Shown here: in pieces, positions 1 to 9,314 of the stretch
Layout: each line of letters opens with the position of its first letter
How positions within the stretch are numbered: the stretch's first letter is position 1
Source of the DNA: Gammaproteobacteria bacterium
GTDB lineage: Bacteria > Pseudomonadota > Gammaproteobacteria > Xanthomonadales > Wenzhouxiangellaceae
Assembly: GCA_021772985.1 (NCBI GenBank)
Contig: JAJFKX010000020.1
Span: 62,001-126,000 of the forward strand
DNA length: 64,000 bases
Reading direction: 5' to 3'
The notes under the pieces: model-generated
What the model saw: only the letters and a program-made list of their open reading frames with translations
Database searches by the model: none
What the model was told of the DNA's origin: nothing
Position numbers and translations under genes: made by a program

Positions 1-568
1 AATACTCGTTGCCGCTATCTCGATCGAATTCCGGATGAAACTGCATACCTATCAGACCGTGTTTGTGGTTGATATATGCTTGTATGTGGGTATGTTCCGC
101 GGTTGCGATTAGTTCCGAACCAGGTGGTAATTCAATGGCCTCATCAAAATGGTGCTGCCAAACGGTTTGAGTACCCGATAACCCTGGAATGGCGCTAGCA
201 CTGTCCCGAAACTCAACCTCGCGCCAACCCGCTTCAAGACCATTGGGGGAGGCTTGCACAGCATGCTCGCCAACCAAAGCACGACAGATCAGCTGATGTC
301 CGAAGCAAACACCCATTTGCTTGATGCCCTGTTGCGTTAAGGTTCGAATATATTCCAGTGCCGATTCCATAAAAGGCGCTGGTTGATTGATGGAAAGCGC
401 AGAACCGGAGTGCACCACATGGGTAACGCCGGTTTGCTCCAATACCGGGATAAACGACTCTTTGCTGCTGATGTAATGTTCGCTTATCTCCAAATTGTCG
501 GGTAAATAGTTTTTAAACAAAGGTGCGGCAATTTGGGTGGTGGAGTAATCGAGGATTTGGATTTTCAT
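1..568 (-). CDS. Class I glutamine amidotransferase-like protein (partial, C-terminus off window)
   Basis: The first 189 codons are visible, starting at an ATG read from 568 downward; the 3' end lies beyond the left edge. The translation has the class I GATase triad region: a nucleophile elbow GVCFGHQ with Cys88, and an HPEFDRDSG segment near the edge that supplies the catalytic His-Glu. Family knowledge: such stand-alone domains resemble GMP synthase GATase-like proteins and hydrolyse glutamine or a related amide; the substrate here is unknown. It is the last visible gene of a minus-strand run that also includes cbpA and cbpM, separated from cbpM by about 180 bases without a recognisable gene. 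Confidence 0.85.
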   Translation of the reverse strand, partial: MKIQILDYSTTQIAAPLFKNYLPDNLEISEHYISSKESFIPVLEQTGVTHVVHSGSALSINQPAPFMESALEYIRTLTQQGIKQMGVCFGHQLICRALVGEHAVQASPNGLEAGWREVEFRDSASAIPGLSGTQTVWQHHFDEAIELPPGSELIATAEHTHIQAYINHKHGLIGMQFHPEFDRDSGNEY

Positions 569-746
569 CGAGCCAATTTACAGTAATTGATTGATCGGTC
601 AAGGCAACTGCCGGCGTTATTGCGATTGCTGTGGACATTTTGCGCAAAATATTGAACCTTGTGGTAACCGGTATTGAGGCTAAAAATAATTTGATGCTCT
701 TGCAAGTGAGCCTAAAAGCTATTAGAAACTGCAAGGCCAGGATTAA

Positions 747-1097
747 TTATTCATGTTTACCCCAATCCAGTAATTGCTCAAGTTGCTGATTGAGTACAGC
801 TACCTGATGGCGTAATTTGCTCAGGTCATCCAATAACTCCAGGGATAGCGCCAGTCCCGGCAGGTTAATCTTAAGATCATGCTGCAGACGCTGGGCCCGA
901 CGCAGTCGACTCAAGGCATGGCTGTCGAACACCCAGTGTGGGCCAGGGTTGTCCTTAATCGGAGTGATGATCCCATGTTCTACCAGGTCCGCGACAAACT
1001 CCGTGCGTACGCCACCACGTTCACATACCTCATGCAGACTGAAGGTCATATTTTGATCCAGTATTTCGACCTTGTCGAAAATGGTTTTACCGTTCAT
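747..1097 (-). CDS. cbpM: Chaperone modulatory protein CbpM
   Basis: This 116-residue protein matches the CbpM family in length and layout: an N-terminal MerR-like winged-helix fold (residues about 15-60, with FSLHEVCERGG) and a C-terminal heptad-rich helix (about 75-112). CbpM binds the J-domain of CbpA and blocks its co-chaperone and DNA-binding activity. Its ATG overlaps the cbpA stop by four bases (ATGA, 1094-1097), so the two are translationally coupled as in other proteobacteria. The MerR-like fold could mislead one to call it a transcription factor; the context argues against that. Confidence 0.88.
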   Translation of the reverse strand: MNGKTIFDKVEILDQNMTFSLHEVCERGGVRTEFVADLVEHGIITPIKDNPGPHWVFDSHALSRLRRAQRLQHDLKINLPGLALSLELLDDLSKLRHQVAVLNQQLEQLLDWGKHE

Positions 1098-2077
1098 GAC
1101 GATACCTTTGAGCTTGTTTTAGCCGCTAATTTTGCTCTGGGCTTAAAGCCGTGTTCCAATTCAGCCAATTCTGAGTAAAGTTTTTCGGCACCCAGGCTGT
1201 GTTCGGTTGGCAGCACAATCTGCAGAATAACCAATTGATCACCCGGCGATTTGCCTGCCAGCCCTTTGCCTTTGAGGCGTAACTTCTGGCCACTGCTGGC
1301 GCCTTTGGGTATTTTGATATTGATCTCACCACCCAACGTGGGTGCGGTGACACTGGCGCCGAGTGCCGCTTCCCAGGGCGTGACCGGTAATGTCAGGTAA
1401 ATATCCTTGCCGTTGACGCTGTACAACGGGTGCGGAGCAAGCTCGACTTCAATGAATAAATCACCGTTCTGGCCATTGCCAATACCGCTGCCACCCTGGC
1501 CCTGCAGGCGGATATGCTGCCCCTGACTGATACCCGCAGGGATTTTGACCTTGAGTGTTTTATTGCGCTGTCGGGGCAGGCCGTGTTGATCTGCTTCAGC
1601 CACCCGAAAACTCAACTGCTTCTCGCATCCGGCTGCGGCTTCCTCCAGTAACAGTGCCAGCTTGGCATGCACATCTTCACCACGCCTGTGAACCGATTGC
1701 CTGGTTCCACTGGCATGACTATGTTGCGTGGACCTTGCATGCCCAAAGATCGATTCGAAAAAGTCACTGAAATCGGCTGAATTCACACCTTCAGCGCTAT
1801 GCGATTGGGTATGCGGTTGCCAACCCGGTGGTGGCCGGAAACTGCCGTCACCCTGCTGTGCACCCATTGTGCGTAATTGATCGTATTGGGCACGTTTTTC
1901 AGGATCCTTTAATACTTCGTAGGCTTCCCCCAACTCCTTGAAACGATCTTCAGCATCAGTTTCCTTACTGACATCCGGGTGATATTTACGCGCCAACTTT
2001 CGGTAGGCGCTTTTAATGTCTTTGCTGGATGCTGATTCCGCCACATCCATGGTTTGGTAATAATCTTTGAATTCCAT
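1094..2077 (-). CDS. cbpA: Curved DNA-binding protein / DnaJ-class co-chaperone CbpA
   Basis: A 327-residue type B J-protein. Residues 1-70 form the J-domain with the HPD motif at 33-35, which stimulates DnaK ATPase. A Gly/Ser/His-rich linker (about 75-130) follows, then two C-terminal beta domains (about 135-305) that bind substrate, with no zinc-finger cysteine repeats. This is the CbpA rather than DnaJ layout, and 327 residues is close to the E. coli CbpA length (306). It is followed by cbpM with a 4-base overlap. The roughly 200 bases upstream (2078-2279) hold an AT-rich stretch that could carry its promoter and contain no gene. Confidence 0.92.
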   Translation of the reverse strand: MEFKDYYQTMDVAESASSKDIKSAYRKLARKYHPDVSKETDAEDRFKELGEAYEVLKDPEKRAQYDQLRTMGAQQGDGSFRPPPGWQPHTQSHSAEGVNSADFSDFFESIFGHARSTQHSHASGTRQSVHRRGEDVHAKLALLLEEAAAGCEKQLSFRVAEADQHGLPRQRNKTLKVKIPAGISQGQHIRLQGQGGSGIGNGQNGDLFIEVELAPHPLYSVNGKDIYLTLPVTPWEAALGASVTAPTLGGEINIKIPKGASSGQKLRLKGKGLAGKSPGDQLVILQIVLPTEHSLGAEKLYSELAELEHGFKPRAKLAAKTSSKVSS

Positions 2078-2279
2078 TTGGTATCAATAAATTGTATTGG
2101 TCGGCAAAAGAACTAACCTAAACTTAAATATATAGGCTGATACACATTATGCAAATAGGTGGAAACAAGCTCTCGGACAGGGCTTCAAATTGCAAGCAGA
2201 TTAAACCAAAGTCACAGGCAAAGTTGATCGATCAGGTAAGTTGTTCCCTGCCAGTTGCTGTTTGAAGTAATTGCGTAAT

Positions 2280-4535
2280 TTATATTTTATTAATTAAATT
2301 AATACCACTTACACTCTGATAACCCCGGGGCAGCTTACGTCCGCGTTGTGCACGTTCACCCCGGTAATGCTCCAGGTCATTGGTTTTTAAACGTAAGTAA
2401 TGTTTACCTGACCAGACCTGTACTTCACCATTGCCTGGCAACACCACAGCACCGAATAGGTATTCATCTCCGGACTTGAGTTTTGCTGGTGGTATCTGGA
2501 TCAGTTTATTGCCTTTGCCACGCCCCAATTCCGGAATTTCCGACAGTGGATAACACAACAGATAGCCGCTGTTGGTAACCATGACCAATAAATCAGTTTC
2601 CGGATCAGTGACAATCGACGGTGCAAGCACATCTGCACCTTTGGGTACGCTAACCAGCTGCTTGCCGGCTTTCTGGCGGCTGACCAGATTGGCAAAGTCG
2701 GTGTAAAAGCCATATCCAGCAGTTGATGCCAGCAACACTTTTTGGCCCTCATCAGCCAGCACAGCACCACGGAACTGGCTGCCGGCCGGCGGCGATAGTT
2801 TCCCTGTCAAGGGCTCACCATGACCACGGGCAGAGGGTAATTGGTGGGCAGGAAGGGTGTATGCACGGCCGGTACTATCAAGGAATACGGCGTTTTGGTT
2901 GCTGCGCCCGGGTACGGTAAAGGCCAGGCTGTCGCCGGTCCGGTAATTCATGCTGCTGGCGTCGATATCATGGCCTTTGGCAGCGCGTACCCAGCCTTGT
3001 TTGGAAACAACCACTGTGGTTGGCTCGCTGGGAGTCAGGTCAGCTTCTTTCAGTGCTTGTGCAGCCTGACGTTCAACCAGAGGAGAGCGGCGCTGGTCGC
3101 CATATTTTTCGGCATCGTCCAACAGTTCATCACGGATCAGCCGTTGCAGTTTTTGGGGCGAATCCAATATGCCTTCCAGATATTGTCTTTCTTGATCGAG
3201 TTCAGATTGCTCACTGCGGATGCGCATTTCTTCAAGTCTGGCCAGATGCCGCAGTTTTAACTCTAAAATGGCCTCGGCCTGGGTGCCGGTAAGCCTGAAG
3301 TGTTGCATTAATACCGGTTTGGGTTGATCTTCAGTCCGAATGATGTGGATCACCTCATCAATATTCAGGAAAGCAATTAACAAGCCATCCAGGATATGCA
3401 AACGATCGATCACCTGATCCAGCCTGAATTCAAGTCTCCGGATTACTGTGCTGCGGCGAAATTCAATCCATTGCTGCAAAATCTCTTTTAAATTTAGCGA
3501 TGCCGGCTTGCCGGCTAGCGTAATGACATTGAAATTGACCCGGTAACTGCGTTCAAGGTCTGTAGTAGCAAACAGGTGTTGCATCAACTGTTCACAATCC
3601 ACCCGGTTGGAACGTGGAACCAGCACCAGCCTGGTAGGGTTGTCCTGATCGGATTCGTCTCGGATATCATCCAGCATCGGCAGTTTCTTAGCCTGCATCT
3701 GGGTGCCGATCTGTTGCATAACCTTGGCAGGGGAAACCTGATAGGGCAAAGCGGTTACGATGATGTCGCTGGTTTCCTTTTCCCACACTGCACGGGCACG
3801 AATACTGCCATTGCCGGTGCTGTAAATTTTCAGCAGTTCCTCCGCAGGCGTGATGATTTCGGCGGCGCTGGGGAAATCCGGAGCCAGGATATGCTCGCAC
3901 AGTTGCTCGAGTTGGGTGCGAGGATGCTCCAGCAATCGAATCGTAGCGCTGACTACTTCGCGCAGATTATGTGGTGGTATATCGGTGGCCATGCCAACCG
4001 CAATTCCGGAAGCGCCATTCAACAATACATTGGGTAACCGCGCCGGCAGGCGCTCGGGCTCTTTGAGTGTTCCATCAAAATTGGGCACCCAATCGACGGT
4101 GCCCATAGGTAATTCCTGCAACAGGCTTTTAGCGTAAGCGTGCAGACGCGATTCGGTATAGCGCATTGCCGCGAACGATTTAGGGTCATCCGGCGATCCA
4201 AAATTACCCTGGCCATTGACCAATGGATAGCGGTAAGAAAACGGTTGTGCCATCAACACCATAGCCTCATAGCTGGAGGCATCTCCATGCGGATGAAACT
4301 TGCCGATCACATCGCCTATGGTGCGTGCAGATTTTTTTGGTTTTGAATTGGCTGACAGACCCAGCTCTGACATTGCATATATGATCCGCCGCTGAACCGG
4401 TTTCAGGCCATCACCCACATGCGGCAAGGCGCGATCCAGCACCACGTACATTGCATAGTTCAGATAGGCACGCTCGGCATAATCATGCAGAGGTTCTTGT
4501 TCGAAATTACTAAAACTGGCAGGAGTATCGGTCAT
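2280..4535 (-). CDS. parC: DNA topoisomerase IV subunit A
   Basis: A 751-residue ParC with the winged-helix and tower region and the catalytic tyrosine in [10 protein letters not shown] (Tyr126), then a C-terminal beta-pinwheel from about residue 500. With ParE it forms the ATP-dependent type II enzyme that decatenates daughter chromosomes. The length matches ParC (about 750), not GyrA (about 870). The quinolone-contact segment reads [10 protein letters not shown], so the residue aligned with E. coli Ser80 is Ala86. It lies downstream of parE and an NRDE gene on the same strand, with 61 bases between the NRDE stop and its ATG. Confidence 0.96.
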   Translation of the reverse strand: MTDTPASFSNFEQEPLHDYAERAYLNYAMYVVLDRALPHVGDGLKPVQRRIIYAMSELGLSANSKPKKSARTIGDVIGKFHPHGDASSYEAMVLMAQPFSYRYPLVNGQGNFGSPDDPKSFAAMRYTESRLHAYAKSLLQELPMGTVDWVPNFDGTLKEPERLPARLPNVLLNGASGIAVGMATDIPPHNLREVVSATIRLLEHPRTQLEQLCEHILAPDFPSAAEIITPAEELLKIYSTGNGSIRARAVWEKETSDIIVTALPYQVSPAKVMQQIGTQMQAKKLPMLDDIRDESDQDNPTRLVLVPRSNRVDCEQLMQHLFATTDLERSYRVNFNVITLAGKPASLNLKEILQQWIEFRRSTVIRRLEFRLDQVIDRLHILDGLLIAFLNIDEVIHIIRTEDQPKPVLMQHFRLTGTQAEAILELKLRHLARLEEMRIRSEQSELDQERQYLEGILDSPQKLQRLIRDELLDDAEKYGDQRRSPLVERQAAQALKEADLTPSEPTTVVVSKQGWVRAAKGHDIDASSMNYRTGDSLAFTVPGRSNQNAVFLDSTGRAYTLPAHQLPSARGHGEPLTGKLSPPAGSQFRGAVLADEGQKVLLASTAGYGFYTDFANLVSRQKAGKQLVSVPKGADVLAPSIVTDPETDLLVMVTNSGYLLCYPLSEIPELGRGKGNKLIQIPPAKLKSGDEYLFGAVVLPGNGEVQVWSGKHYLRLKTNDLEHYRGERAQRGRKLPRGYQSVSGINLINKI

Positions 4536-4596
4536 TATTTGTATTTGCTTAAGCTGTTGATGTGATTATTCTAGTGATTGTTCAGGGCATTGATGA

Positions 4597-5349
4597 TTAT
4601 AAAGTGATAAGGCTGTCGCCATCCGGCCGGCCATCGGCAGCATACCGTTGCTCATGAAAATCAATCTGGCCGTCAGCGCTTAATAATACAGTGGTTGATG
4701 AGCGGGTGCCGTAATCGGGCATGACAATTTTTCGTGCCGATAACAACCGTTCAACTTCAATACTTACCCCGGTGGATGGCAGCAGTTCATCATCAGCAAT
4801 TTGCTGATTGCTTAACAGGTTTTGCAATTGTTGATGATCAGGTGGGCCATCAAGAATTTGCCGCAATTGGGATTTACCAGTTTTTACTTTCGGCCAGGGG
4901 GTATTCAGGGTGGCGTTGCTCAGCCCGTGAACACCGGGTTTAATCGCTGTCACCGAGTCACTGCGATTACTGACATGCAATAACTGATGAATGTCTCCGA
5001 CCAACAGGTTGAAACCAGCATATCGTTCGCCATCGGCGTGAATACGCTGCGCATATTGCCTTGCTGATTGCCGGCCGGTTAGAAAATCGGTTATTAACTG
5101 CCCTCGGCTAAGCTCAGATCGTACAGCTGGATTTTCTCGGTAGTTGGTGACGGCTGCGAACCGGGCATTTCGTGTGATGCCCATCCAACTGCCTCCAGCT
5201 TGTAGATCCTTGCCGGCGAGCAACAGTGGATCGGTATCAGGCCAAATATGAGCCGCGGCAGTTGGTCGGGCATGTAGCTCATCGCGGTTGGCGGCGACAA
5301 TCAAGGGGAAATCAATATGAGCTTGCCAAGCCAGCAGTATCAGACACAT
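4597..5349 (-). CDS. NRDE/TANGO2 family protein
   Basis: The start is placed at 5349 because this ATG forms a TAATG overlap with the parE stop and gives the family-typical N-terminus MCLILLAW; a longer reading frame from 5385 would add 12 atypical residues. The product is then 250 residues. The signature NRDE (residues 21-24) follows a hydrophobic strand, as in TANGO2 proteins, an Ntn-hydrolase-like family in which Cys2 is the presumed N-terminal nucleophile. In bacteria and animals the family has been connected with haem trafficking and lipid metabolism; no specific reaction can be read here. It sits translationally coupled between parE and parC. Confidence 0.88.
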   Translation of the reverse strand: MCLILLAWQAHIDFPLIVAANRDELHARPTAAAHIWPDTDPLLLAGKDLQAGGSWMGITRNARFAAVTNYRENPAVRSELSRGQLITDFLTGRQSARQYAQRIHADGERYAGFNLLVGDIHQLLHVSNRSDSVTAIKPGVHGLSNATLNTPWPKVKTGKSQLRQILDGPPDHQQLQNLLSNQQIADDELLPSTGVSIEVERLLSARKIVMPDYGTRSSTTVLLSADGQIDFHEQRYAADGRPDGDSLITL

Positions 5350-7229
5350 TAAACGATTGCCAGATCGCCCTTGGTTTCCAGCCATATACGCCGGTCAGCG
5401 GCGCGCTTTTTGGCCAGCAGCATATCCAGAACTTTACTGGTGGCTTTGGGGTCATCAATGGTTAGTTGCACTAATCGCCGAGTGTCCGGGTTGATAGTGG
5501 ATTCACGCAGTTGTGACGGATTCATTTCACCCAGGCCTTTAAAACGGGTCTCGGTTACCTTGCCTTTGAGTTTTTCAGCGGTAATACGATCCATGATGCC
5601 TTTACGTTCTTCACCATCCAGAGCATAAAATACCTGCTTGCCGACATCAATCCGGAACAGCGGCGGCATAGCCACAAATACGTGACCAGCAGCAACCAGT
5701 GCGCGGAAATGTTGCATAAACAATGCAGCGATCAAGGTGGCTATATGCAGACCATCGGAATCAGCATCGGCCAGGATGATGACTTTGCCATAACGCAACC
5801 CATTCAGATTGTCGTTGCCTGGATCAATACCGATAGCCACTGCCAGATCGTGGACTTCCTGTGAAGCAAGCACAGCACCGGATTCGACTTCCCAGGTATT
5901 TAAGATTTTTCCACGCAACGGCAAAATGGCCTGAAATTCACGGCTGCGTGCCTGCTTGGCGGAACCGCCTGCTGAATCACCTTCAACCAGAAAGAGTTCT
6001 GTTTGATTCAAATCCTGACTGGTGCAGTCTGCAAGCTTGCCCGGTAGAGCAGGGCCGGAAGTGATTTTTTTGCGGGTAACCTGTTTGCTGGCTTTCAATC
6101 GCTTTTGCGCGTTACTAATGGCCAATTCGGCAATCTCGGTACCAGCTTCGACATGTTGGTTTAACCACAAGCTGAAGGTGTCTTTGACTACGCCGGCAAC
6201 AAAAGTGGCAATTGAGCGTGAAGTTAAACGTTCCTTGGTTTGACCGCTGAATTGTGGGTCGCTCATTTTGACCGAGAGCACAAATGCCAGGCGTTCCCAG
6301 ATATCATCAGGCGCCAGGCGGACTCCGCGTGGCAACAGGTTATGGATATCGCAAAACTCACGCATGGCTTCAATCAGGCCGGTACGCAGCCCATTGACAT
6401 GGGTCCCATGCTGGGCAGTGGGTATCAGGTTGACGTAGCTTTCCTGCGTCAGTTCGCCTTCCGGCAACCAAACCAATGCCCAATCAGCCTGTTCATCATC
6501 ACCTTTTAAGGAGTTGACAAAAGGCTCTTCCGGCAGATATTCGGCGTCAACGAGGCCGGACTTCAGATAATCGGTTAATCCGTCTTCAAAATACCAGCTG
6601 ACCGGGTCATTGCCTGGGGAATTCAGGGTGACGGTCAACCCCGGGCACAACACCGCTTTTGCTTTGAGGTTATGCTGTAATTGTTTAATGGAAATCTTTG
6701 CGACGTCAAAATATTTGTTGTTAGGCCAAAAGTGGATTCGGGTACCGGTATTGCGTTGGCCAACGGTGCCAACCACCTGTAATTCGGTGGTTTTTTCACC
6801 ATCAGCAAAAGTCATCTGGTGTTCCTTGCCGTCCCGTTTGATCAGCACTTCCAGCTTTTGCGACAAGGCATTGACCACTGAAACGCCCACGCCGTGCAAC
6901 CCGCCCGCGAATTGATAATTCTTATTGGAAAATTTGCCTCCAGCATGTAAACGCCCCAAAATCAGCTCCACACCCGGCAGTTTGTGTTCTGGGTGTTTAT
7001 CTACCGGCATGCCGCGGCCATCATCGATTACTTCCACCGAACCATCAGCGTGCAGGGTGACTTCGATGGTTTTGGCATAGCCTGCCAGCGCTTCATCAAC
7101 ACTGTTATCCACCACTTCCTGTACCAGATGGTTTGGGCGGGTTGTATCGGTGTACATACCGGGGCGGCGGCGGACAGGCTCCAGGCCGGTTAATACTTCA
7201 ATGTCGGCGGATTGATAGGATTTGCTCAC
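5349..7229 (-). CDS. parE: DNA topoisomerase IV subunit B
   Basis: A 626-residue type IIA topoisomerase ATPase subunit. It shows the GHKL ATPase domain (residues about 1-220, with VDNSVDEAL and GGLHGVGVSVVNAL), the transducer domain, and the TOPRIM domain with LVEGDSAGGSAKQAR, PLRGKILN and DADSDGLHI, which bind catalytic Mg2+. The length and the absence of the extra gyrase insert favour ParE over GyrB. It heads an apparent parE-NRDE-parC transcription unit. The start gives MSKSYQSADIEVLTGLEP, matching ParE N-termini. Confidence 0.96.
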   Translation of the reverse strand: MSKSYQSADIEVLTGLEPVRRRPGMYTDTTRPNHLVQEVVDNSVDEALAGYAKTIEVTLHADGSVEVIDDGRGMPVDKHPEHKLPGVELILGRLHAGGKFSNKNYQFAGGLHGVGVSVVNALSQKLEVLIKRDGKEHQMTFADGEKTTELQVVGTVGQRNTGTRIHFWPNNKYFDVAKISIKQLQHNLKAKAVLCPGLTVTLNSPGNDPVSWYFEDGLTDYLKSGLVDAEYLPEEPFVNSLKGDDEQADWALVWLPEGELTQESYVNLIPTAQHGTHVNGLRTGLIEAMREFCDIHNLLPRGVRLAPDDIWERLAFVLSVKMSDPQFSGQTKERLTSRSIATFVAGVVKDTFSLWLNQHVEAGTEIAELAISNAQKRLKASKQVTRKKITSGPALPGKLADCTSQDLNQTELFLVEGDSAGGSAKQARSREFQAILPLRGKILNTWEVESGAVLASQEVHDLAVAIGIDPGNDNLNGLRYGKVIILADADSDGLHIATLIAALFMQHFRALVAAGHVFVAMPPLFRIDVGKQVFYALDGEERKGIMDRITAEKLKGKVTETRFKGLGEMNPSQLRESTINPDTRRLVQLTIDDPKATSKVLDMLLAKKRAADRRIWLETKGDLAIV

Positions 7230-7351
7230 GAAAAAAATGGCTGTTTCAAAAGCGCTAGTGTAGCGAGTCTAGGGTGCTAATGAGAAGTCTATTTTTGATT
7301 TATACCCGGCTGGGCAGCTGGGCAGGGGTATATAACGGTTATAAACCATGT

Positions 7352-7762
7352 TCAGCTGGATTGTCGAATGCCTTTGGCCTGGAACAATGCAAACACCAGA
7401 ACAATGACAGCCACATCGGCTATCAGGATGATGCCAAGGGTGCTGAACTGATGACTTTGTGTGGCCAGCAATAACATTGATGATAAAACCCAAACAAAAT
7501 CACCGATAACGATGGCCCATGCTTCCAGAGTTTTGATGCTGCGGCGCAGGCTAATAAATATCAACCAGCCGGCGAATAACAGCAAACCAAACCCCAGGCT
7601 TTGGATATCTGCAACACGGGCGCCATCCAGCCAGTTGACGACGGTACCAGGCGCCAGGCTCATAACACCTCCACAAATGCTGCTGAATATGGCATTTGCC
7701 AACAGTGCATTAAACAACAATGACGTTTGTGACTTGGTGATGGTTGTCATGTGAAACTCCAT
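7352..7762 (-). CDS. Four-helix inner-membrane protein of unknown function
   Basis: A 136-residue protein with four hydrophobic segments (about 14-35, 48-70, 80-100 and 105-127), short loops and no catalytic motif that I recognise. The start could be the ATG at 7762 or the one four codons later at 7750; a GGAGTTTCAC stretch lies just before the second. It is divergently arranged with an HxlR-family regulator 85 bases away, and the shared AT-rich spacer contains candidate operators, so it is probably the regulator's target. Function unknown. Confidence 0.72.
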   Translation of the reverse strand: MEFHMTTITKSQTSLLFNALLANAIFSSICGGVMSLAPGTVVNWLDGARVADIQSLGFGLLLFAGWLIFISLRRSIKTLEAWAIVIGDFVWVLSSMLLLATQSHQFSTLGIILIADVAVIVLVFALFQAKGIRQSS

Positions 7763-7772
7763 TCAGTCCATA

Positions 7773-7822
7773 TTTACTTTAAAAATATATAGTAAATTAA
7801 TTTAGTTTAAAATCATATAGTA
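7773..7822. promoter_or_regulatory. Divergent promoter with candidate HxlR operators
   Basis: The spacer between the membrane protein and the HxlR gene is almost pure A/T. It holds an inverted repeat TTTACT-N12-AGTAAA (7773-7796). The octamer ATATAGTA occurs twice in direct orientation (7787-7794 and 7815-7822), 28 bases apart. HxlR-family dimers bind short ACT/AGT-type inverted repeats, so autoregulation plus control of the divergent gene is likely; that step is inference. Confidence 0.5.
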
Positions 7823-7847
7823 CTTATGGCATATACAGGAACCCAAG

Positions 7848-8492
7848 ATGTCACAAAAAAGGAGTTATCAGCAAAACTGTGCCCTGGCGATCGCACTGGA
7901 TTTGATCGGTGAGCGTTGGACATTATTGATTGTGCGGGAGTTATTGATTGCCCCTCGCCAATTTACCCAGCTGTTGCGCAATTTACCCGGTCTGGGTACC
8001 AATCTGCTGACAGACCGCCTGGCACAGCTGGCAACATCTGGGATTGTTATACGTGAAACAGGTAAAGGGCATCCTGTATACCGACTGGCTGAGAAAGGCC
8101 GGCAATTGGAAGGCGTGATTTTCAACCTGATCCATTGGGGGATGTCATATACAGAACGCCGTAACGCTGAACAGTATCACGCTGATGAATGGGATTTGCT
8201 GCCGCTGCGCAGTGTCTTTAACCCGGTATTTGGCCGCCGCTGGCCTGGCTGTTATCGATTTTGCATGAGCGATTCAAAATTGCACCTGGAATGTGTTGAT
8301 GATCAATTGGTGCTGGCCCAGCAGCAATCGCCGGTTGTAGCAGAAATCCATTTATCATCGACAACGGCAATAGCTATGTTCAATGGTGAACTGAGCTGGC
8401 GTGATGCGTTGTTAAGCGGCAGCATTGACTGGGTGGGAGAGCAAGCCGATGTGGAATTATTTCTGTCAACCTTCGACCCACAGGCACAGTGA
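7848..8492 (+). CDS. HxlR-family transcriptional regulator with C-terminal SCP2-like domain
   Basis: A 214-residue protein. Residues about 10-100 form the HxlR winged helix, with CALAIALDLIGERWTLLIVREL followed by a second helix and the wing, and an N-terminal cysteine near residue 11 as in redox- or electrophile-sensing members. The C-terminal half (about 120-205) is a mixed beta domain whose pattern (AIAMFNGELSWRDALLSGSI) resembles sterol-carrier-protein-2-like tails known in longer HxlR proteins. Such tails may bind a lipophilic ligand. It is divergent from a small membrane protein. Confidence 0.86.
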   Translation: MSQKRSYQQNCALAIALDLIGERWTLLIVRELLIAPRQFTQLLRNLPGLGTNLLTDRLAQLATSGIVIRETGKGHPVYRLAEKGRQLEGVIFNLIHWGMSYTERRNAEQYHADEWDLLPLRSVFNPVFGRRWPGCYRFCMSDSKLHLECVDDQLVLAQQQSPVVAEIHLSSTTAIAMFNGELSWRDALLSGSIDWVGEQADVELFLSTFDPQAQ

Positions 8493-8534
8493 TCTGTATT
8501 AAATTAACACCTCACTTGTAAAATAACTGGCTGA

Positions 8535-9194
8535 TTAATCAATCAGCTCATCAAGTCTGGATAAGAATGTGCTGCGCGGCATTTCAAATGCACCCATTGA
8601 TTGCAAATGCGGAGTCAGCATCTGGGAATCGATCAGTTCAAAGCCTTGTTGCTCAACATACTCGTTTAGCGCCAACAGGGCAATTTTGCTCCCATCGGTA
8701 TGTGCTGAAAACATTGATTCAGCAAAAAATACCCGATCTAATGCCACGCCATAAATGCCTCCAGCCAATTCTTGATCGCTTGTCCATGCCTCAAAACTGT
8801 GTGCATGCCCAAGTTGATGCAGATGGATATAGGCCATTTGCATGGGGCCATGTAGCCAGGTGTCTGGTTCACTTTTACGCGGGGCTGCACAGCCTTTAAT
8901 AACTTCTTCAAACACTTGATTCATGCTGATGCTGTAATCACAGTTGCGCAGTTTGCGTTTAAGCCGCCTGGAGATGTGCAGTTGACCTGGAATAAATACT
9001 GCCCTGGGGTCTGGTGACCACCACAAAATCGGGTCATCAATGCCAAACCATGGAAAAATACCACGCCGATAAGCATTCAATAAGCGCTCCGGGCTCAAAT
9101 CGCCACCCACGGCCAGCAGACCATTTGGCTCTTCCAGGGCTTGTTCAGCTGCTGGGAAATAATCAGGTGGGGTGTTGTCAAGGTTCTCAATCAT
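8535..9194 (-). CDS. aat: Leucyl/phenylalanyl-tRNA-protein transferase
   Basis: The enzyme transfers Leu or Phe from tRNA to proteins with N-terminal Arg or Lys, feeding them to ClpS/ClpAP (N-end rule). Family signatures are present: GLLAVGGDLSPERL, RRGIFPWF, WWSPDPRAVF, and the acceptor region FFAESMFS. I place the start at 9194 (219 residues) because the family begins about 15-20 residues before EPNGLLA; an in-frame extension to 9302 adds 36 unlike residues and would nearly reach the divergent amidohydrolase. The usual neighbour ate/bpt is absent here. Confidence 0.93.
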   Translation of the reverse strand: MIENLDNTPPDYFPAAEQALEEPNGLLAVGGDLSPERLLNAYRRGIFPWFGIDDPILWWSPDPRAVFIPGQLHISRRLKRKLRNCDYSISMNQVFEEVIKGCAAPRKSEPDTWLHGPMQMAYIHLHQLGHAHSFEAWTSDQELAGGIYGVALDRVFFAESMFSAHTDGSKIALLALNEYVEQQGFELIDSQMLTPHLQSMGAFEMPRSTFLSRLDELID

Positions 9195-9314
9195 GCTGCA
9201 GAATTGTATCGGAAGGTGGTGGTGTATGTGCAGATATAATTGCTGATATCCAATTGATTGGTTGACAAAACTTGTGCATGATTTACAAACTTCCGTACCC
9301 ATGATTGCTGATTA

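Noticed and set aside
747..1097. MerR-type transcription factor
   Set aside because: The fold is MerR-like, but coupling to cbpA and the short size identify the CbpM modulator, not a DNA-binding regulator.
3576..4037. Open frame of 153 codons on the plus strand opposite parC
   Set aside because: It is the antisense shadow of a strongly conserved gene, with no ribosome site and no recognisable protein character.
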